Positions 60,701-64,000 of a stretch of 64,000 nt of DNA are shown here, one piece after another. The notes under the pieces were generated by a model, which was given only the letters and a program-made list of their open reading frames with translations, was not told the origin of the DNA and ran no database searches. The stretch covers positions 9,345,001 to 9,409,000 of the forward strand of contig NC_079888.1 of the NCBI RefSeq assembly GCF_029227915.1, read 5' to 3'. The DNA comes from Hydractinia symbiolongicarpus (Eukaryota; Cnidaria; Hydrozoa; Anthoathecata; Hydractiniidae). Position 1 is the first letter of the stretch. Every line of letters starts with the position of its first letter. The position numbers were made by a program, and so were the translations under genes.

Positions 60701-63700
60701 AAAAAACTTTAAGACTGTTTTTGTTTTGTTTAGCAACCACAAAATTAACCGGATCACGTGTATATCATCTCTTTAATATATGTTGATTTAAATTGTATCA
60801 TATCCTCTGACGATGATGAGAAGTGTGGAATTTGAAACTTTTTAAAATGTTTTGTTTCGTTTTCGTATTTAAATAGAATGCAGTCGTTGCGTAAATGTTT
60901 TCGTAAAAAATCTTTTCCATCGAGCGATGCGTTTTTTTCGCGAGCGCATGTGTGCTTTCGCGCAATTTTCTTCTTAAACCTAAGATGCGGTTTTATAAAA
61001 TATGTCCTTGCCTCTCTGCTCCTTTCTTTATTCATAGACGTCATCTAGGTGTAAAGTTTGAGTTTAGATATAAGCATAATAAATATTGTGTTAATGTAGA
61101 AACCAGGGTCTAATGTAGAAACCAGAGTCCATTTTCGTATAAAAAGATTTTGAAACGTTCGAAATGAATTCTGAAAGTCGGCTAGCACTCGAATGGCCAC
61201 GTGCGCCATTATTTTTAAAATTTTTGAACAGAAGAGAAATAGGCGCTCGCTAGGAGTAGTGAGTAGTGGAGCTAGGAATCTTTATTTTGTCTTGTAAATT
61301 TTGATTTATTTATATGTTTTAGGCGGTGTAGATACTGCAAGTACAGACGGCACTTTTGATATTTCCAACTCGGATCGACTTGGATACTCAGAAGTTGAAT
61401 TGATGCAAATAGTGGTAGACGGTGTTACAAAACTTGTCGAAATGGAAAAAAAATTGGAACAAAATGAACCCATTGACGCATCTGCGAAGGTGGGAATTTA
61501 GTTTTATGCTAATTTGTGAAAATGACAATATAATTTTCCAGCCAGCTACCTCATTGGACAAAAAGGTCGGGCAAAAGTATTAGTATTGAAAACTAGAAGG
61601 GCTGTCGCGTTTTTTGGTCATTTTCAAGTTTATGCGTTTTGAAATTATAAAACAACAAAACGCAAAAGCTTTTTTACGCCAAGTCACGGATGTTTTTTAA
61701 GACGGAAAAGTTTTTTCACCACAAGAAAATCAAAAAACAGGCACATCTCAAAGTTATTTATTTCTTCGTTAATCGTCAACTACATAGCATTTTGTGTTTT
61801 CTTTCTTTTTTGGCGAATATTAACAATTCGCGAAACTTTTAGTCGCAAAAGTAAGTTGTTTTAAGTATTTTCTACCTAACTTTATATCCAAGGATTTCTT
61901 GTCTTTTTTTGCAATATGACGTAGCTAACTACACGTTTTTAATATAAGAATGGTGTGAATAATGAACAGTAAAATTTTGCAACGGAAAATAAATACAAAA
62001 AAAATCAATCTAAATGTTATTAAAACGCCAATGGGTCACGAAAAAAAGAACACTCGAACTTACAAGATGAGAATATTCTTAGGAGATTCTTAACTTTTTG
62101 TGTAATTTCATTCCGAATGTTCTTATAGAAAGAGTATTCCTATAAGAAAGGGTGTACAATTAAACTAACGTGATCTGGGAACAAGTTTGGTTTTCTACTG
62201 TCACAAGTAGTTAGATCAAAGCGTAAATATTATAGACGAAATTAGTAACGGATATTAAAACGGTCGTAAAATGTCCTAAACTACATTTTTTTACCCGATC
62301 TGGTATAACGCCGCTAAAAATTTAGAAATATCATTTTTTTAAAACCTGACTGAAAATATATATTTATTCAACGACTTTTTCGCCGCTTTTTTAGACTGAC
62401 GGCAAAAAAATTGATGTAGATAATTTTCCGGAGTTATCAAAGCATAATAATTGGATGAGCAAAGTTTTAACAAAAGATATGTACGAACGAATGAGTAAAG
62501 TTAAACCTAAGAGTGGATATTCTTTTGATCGAATCATTCAAACTGGTGTTGATAACCCAGGGCATCCATTTATTTTTACCGTGGGTTGTGTAGCCTTGGA
62601 TGAAGATTCATACTCAGATTTCAAAGAGTTTTTTGATGAAGTCATTCGTGGAAGACATGGAGGTTCGTTGTCCTTGCATGATTACAGCAGCAAGCCAACC
62701 TCGTCCCAAAGAACCCTCTTGTCGTTTTTTTTTATTGTAAAGGCGCGGTCCACAATATAAAAAAGCGAAAAGACGGGTCTTCCGGACGAGGTTGGTCAAA
62801 GACTAGATTTTTGCAAAAGATAAAAAACCATTTCTTTACTAATCTTGATGTTAAATATGTTAATTTTTTAATCAATTCTTAAAATTTTATTTTCAATTTA
62901 AATTAAATTCTTGAAAATGTGCGCAAAAAAAAATATTTTTATCAATCACGAAAATAAGAATCGTATATAATTTAAATTTTACGTTATACCATCAATCAGG
63001 ATATGCTCCCGATGCTAAGCATAAAACAGATCTCAATCCTGGTCATCTTAAAGGAGGAAGTTTTGATCCCGACTTTGTGCTGTCGTGTCGTGTTAGAACT
63101 GGTCGAAGCATACGAGGTCTTGCTCTGCCACCGCATTGCACAAGAGCTGAACGAAGAAAGGTCGAGACTATTGTAACTGACGGTCTGGCGTCTCTTACTG
63201 GTGATTTCAAAGGTAAACAGCTTTTAAAATTCAGTTATTGATTCCATAATTGTAAAATTCTCTAGAAACTTTGCTACTCACATTTGCAAAATAATTTTCA
63301 TAACAAACCAATAAGCAACTACATTCATGGTCAAAATATTATTGCAATTAATGCTTAATTTCGCGTCGCAAACCCTGCATTCAGACGAACTTCATAAACC
63401 AACTTCTGTTTGGGTAATGTCCGTACTCGCAGTATATGCCATAACCCGTTGTCAATTGCATTATTATTTAACTGTAGGCAAATATTATCCCCTCGCTGGT
63501 ATGACAGAAGAAGTTCAAGACAAACTAATCGAAGATCACTTTTTGTTTGACAAGCCTGTGTCACCTTTGCTTACATCGTCTGGCATGGCACGAGATTGGC
63601 CAGATGCGAGAGGAATCTGGCACAACAATGACAAAAACTTTCTTGTCTGGGTAAACGAGGAAGACCACATTCGCGTCATTTCGATGGAAAAAGGAGGAGA

Positions 63701-63828
63701 CATGAAGGCTGTGTTCAATCGATTTTGCACCGGTCTTTCTCTCTTTGAGCAAAGCATTAAAGAGAGTAACAATGAGTTTATGTGGAACGAACATCTTGGA
63801 TACATATTAACATGTCCGTCTAATTTAG
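48752..63828 (+). CDS. Three-domain creatine kinase (flagellar type), 12 exons, 3' end outside window
   Basis: Exons are 48752-48785, 49177-49237, 49797-50076, 50565-50838, 51412-52374, 52517-52626, 52746-53063, 55911-56100, 61323-61489, 62395-62662, 63000-63212 and 63478-63828. All junctions are phase-compatible, giving 1076 residues so far. MGCASS at the start fits N-myristoylation at G2 and acylation at C3. Three creatine kinase domains follow (about 65-425, 438-795 and 810 on). Each has [41 protein letters not shown] and the active-site cysteine in LTCPSNL. NEEDH, the CPSN cysteine and the RGTGGVDT loop indicate creatine rather than arginine kinase. The family reaction is reversible phosphoryl transfer from ATP to creatine. 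Myristoylated three-domain forms act in sperm flagella of sea urchins; the same role here is inferred. The last ~100 residues of domain 3 lie beyond 64 kb. Confidence 0.95.
48787..49151. repeat. Polypyrimidine CTT/TTC tract in creatine kinase intron 1
   Basis: About 365 bp consists almost only of C and T, with units such as CTTCTT, TTCATCTTC and TCTGTCTTC. It lies between the lipid-anchor exon and the second exon. Long homopurine-homopyrimidine runs can adopt triplex DNA. The long Ser/Phe/Leu open frames through it are artefacts. Confidence 0.9.
50944..51020. repeat. Partial copy of the 21.5/25.3-kb repeat
   Basis: CTTTTAACTTGTCAACGTTCTGGTGTCAAC followed by ACTGACTTAGGGC matches the CTTGTCAAAGTTCTGG...GGACTTAGGACTT region of the arm at 21487-21712. 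It lies in a creatine kinase intron, showing that the arm sequence is dispersed. Confidence 0.45.
54390..54531. repeat. 71-bp tandem duplication in creatine kinase intron
   Basis: The unit starting ATTTTTCGAATGGGTATAAT is repeated exactly, back to back, with a period of 71 bp. It contains GAGTGACGTAATG, a TGACGTAA motif resembling ATF/CREB sites. The exact identity implies a recent duplication. Confidence 0.9.
56524..56607. mobile_element. CAACCTCG-family MITE
   Basis: It opens CAACCTCGTCCCCAGGACTA and closes TAGCCCTGGACCAGGCTGG. It sits in the 5.2-kb intron between the two exons at 55.9-56.1 and 61.3-61.5 kb. Confidence 0.75.
57493..57560. mobile_element. CAACCTCG-family MITE
   Basis: CAACCTCGTTTCGAGGGCAG opens it, and CTTGGGAACGAGGTTG closes it. 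It lies in the same creatine kinase intron. Confidence 0.7.
57998..58110. mobile_element. CAACCTCG-family MITE, diverged
   Basis: AACGTCGATCCCAGGGCCTG faces ATCCCTGGGAACGAGTTTGG. Half-elements with the same right end lie nearby at about 58222-58245 (GTCCTGGGGTCGAGGTTGG) and 58468-58488 (GTCCTGGGTTCGAGGTT). Confidence 0.6.
58589..58662. mobile_element. CAACCTCG-family MITE
   Basis: CAACCACGTCCCCAGGGG opens it and AACCCTGGGGTCGAGGATG closes it, about 73 bp in all. Confidence 0.65.
59986..60085. mobile_element. CAACCTCG-family MITE, diverged
   Basis: CTAACTTTGCCCCAGGGTTC faces CTCCTAGGAGCGAGGTTGAG about 100 bp later, in the same creatine kinase intron. Confidence 0.5.
60299..60553. mobile_element. 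255-bp element with GGCGGCGCCAC inverted ends
   Basis: Left AGGCGGCGCCACTAGG and right GTGGCGCCGCCCCTAG are inverted. The phrase GGGGCTTCGCCC recurs internally near each end. It carries no coding capacity; such ends resemble hAT-type MITEs, which is inference. Confidence 0.55.
62695..62798. mobile_element. CAACCTCG-family MITE directly downstream of a creatine kinase exon
   Basis: CCAACCTCGTCCCAAAGAAC opens it and TTCCGGACGAGGTTGG closes it. It begins 33 bp after the splice donor at 62663, so it sits close to the exon without disturbing it. Confidence 0.7.
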
Positions 63829-64000
63829 GTAAGTCTCAAAGTAGCTATAACTTCGCAAAAACCAATCAAGAAAGTTAAATAACATGCAATTTAAGCTTTT
63901 GTTCAATGAATTCTGTCTTCAGCGGACACCTCGTAAGTCGGAACGCATTGATTTACTCCGGCTCAAGCATTTATGAAAATTCTATATAAAGCGGACATGT

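Overview
The window looks like an animal genome. The DNA is AT-rich, genes are split by many introns with standard GT/AG junctions, and there is an abundance of short inverted-repeat transposons, minisatellites and decayed retroelements. A three-domain, lipid-anchored creatine kinase, an extracellular module resembling cnidarian cysteine-rich proteins, and the repeat style suggest a cnidarian, probably a hydrozoan such as Hydractinia. The organism assignment is inference. I placed every splice junction by eye and checked it only by reading-frame phase and homology.

Layout. 1-4.8 kb: no gene; a nested minisatellite and a diverged SINE. 4.8-13.6 kb (+): a nine-exon gene for a single-pass surface receptor with a cysteine-rich start, a mucin-like stalk and a tyrosine-rich tail built from microexons; its first intron holds a 2-kb inverted-repeat element. 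13.9-22.4 kb: no intact gene; a decayed transposon-like ORF and a 57-bp satellite of about 29 copies (18177-19834). 22.4-23.4 kb (-): an intronless EGF-SEA-EGF type I membrane protein, bracketed at a distance by inverted repeats (21.5 and 25.3 kb). 23.4-31.4 kb: no gene; small transposons and a 22-bp tandem array (29026-29583). 31.4-35.3 kb (-): a complete six-exon gene for a secreted or membrane endonuclease/exonuclease/phosphatase (EEP) protein whose last catalytic motif lies beyond a cysteine-rich insert and two membrane helices. 35.3-39.5 kb: inverted-repeat elements, a SINE and a LINE reverse-transcriptase fragment. 39.5-44.5 kb (+): exons 2-9 of WDR61/SKI8; the first coding exon was not located. 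44.8-48.7 kb: a 1.07-kb inverted-repeat element and a decayed DIRS/Ngaro-like retroelement. 48.7-63.8 kb (+): twelve exons of a three-domain creatine kinase that runs off the right edge.

The genes do not form a pathway. WDR61 is nuclear/cytoplasmic housekeeping (PAF1 and SKI complexes). The creatine kinase resembles the flagellar enzyme that shuttles phosphocreatine energy along sperm tails. The receptor, the EGF-SEA protein and the EEP protein are all predicted to act at the cell surface or in the secretory path. The most unusual items are the EEP protein with a membrane hairpin inserted before its catalytic SDH motif, the surface receptor with a possible signalling tail, the intronless EGF-SEA gene inside a large inverted repeat, and the mosaic exon structure of the three creatine kinase repeats.
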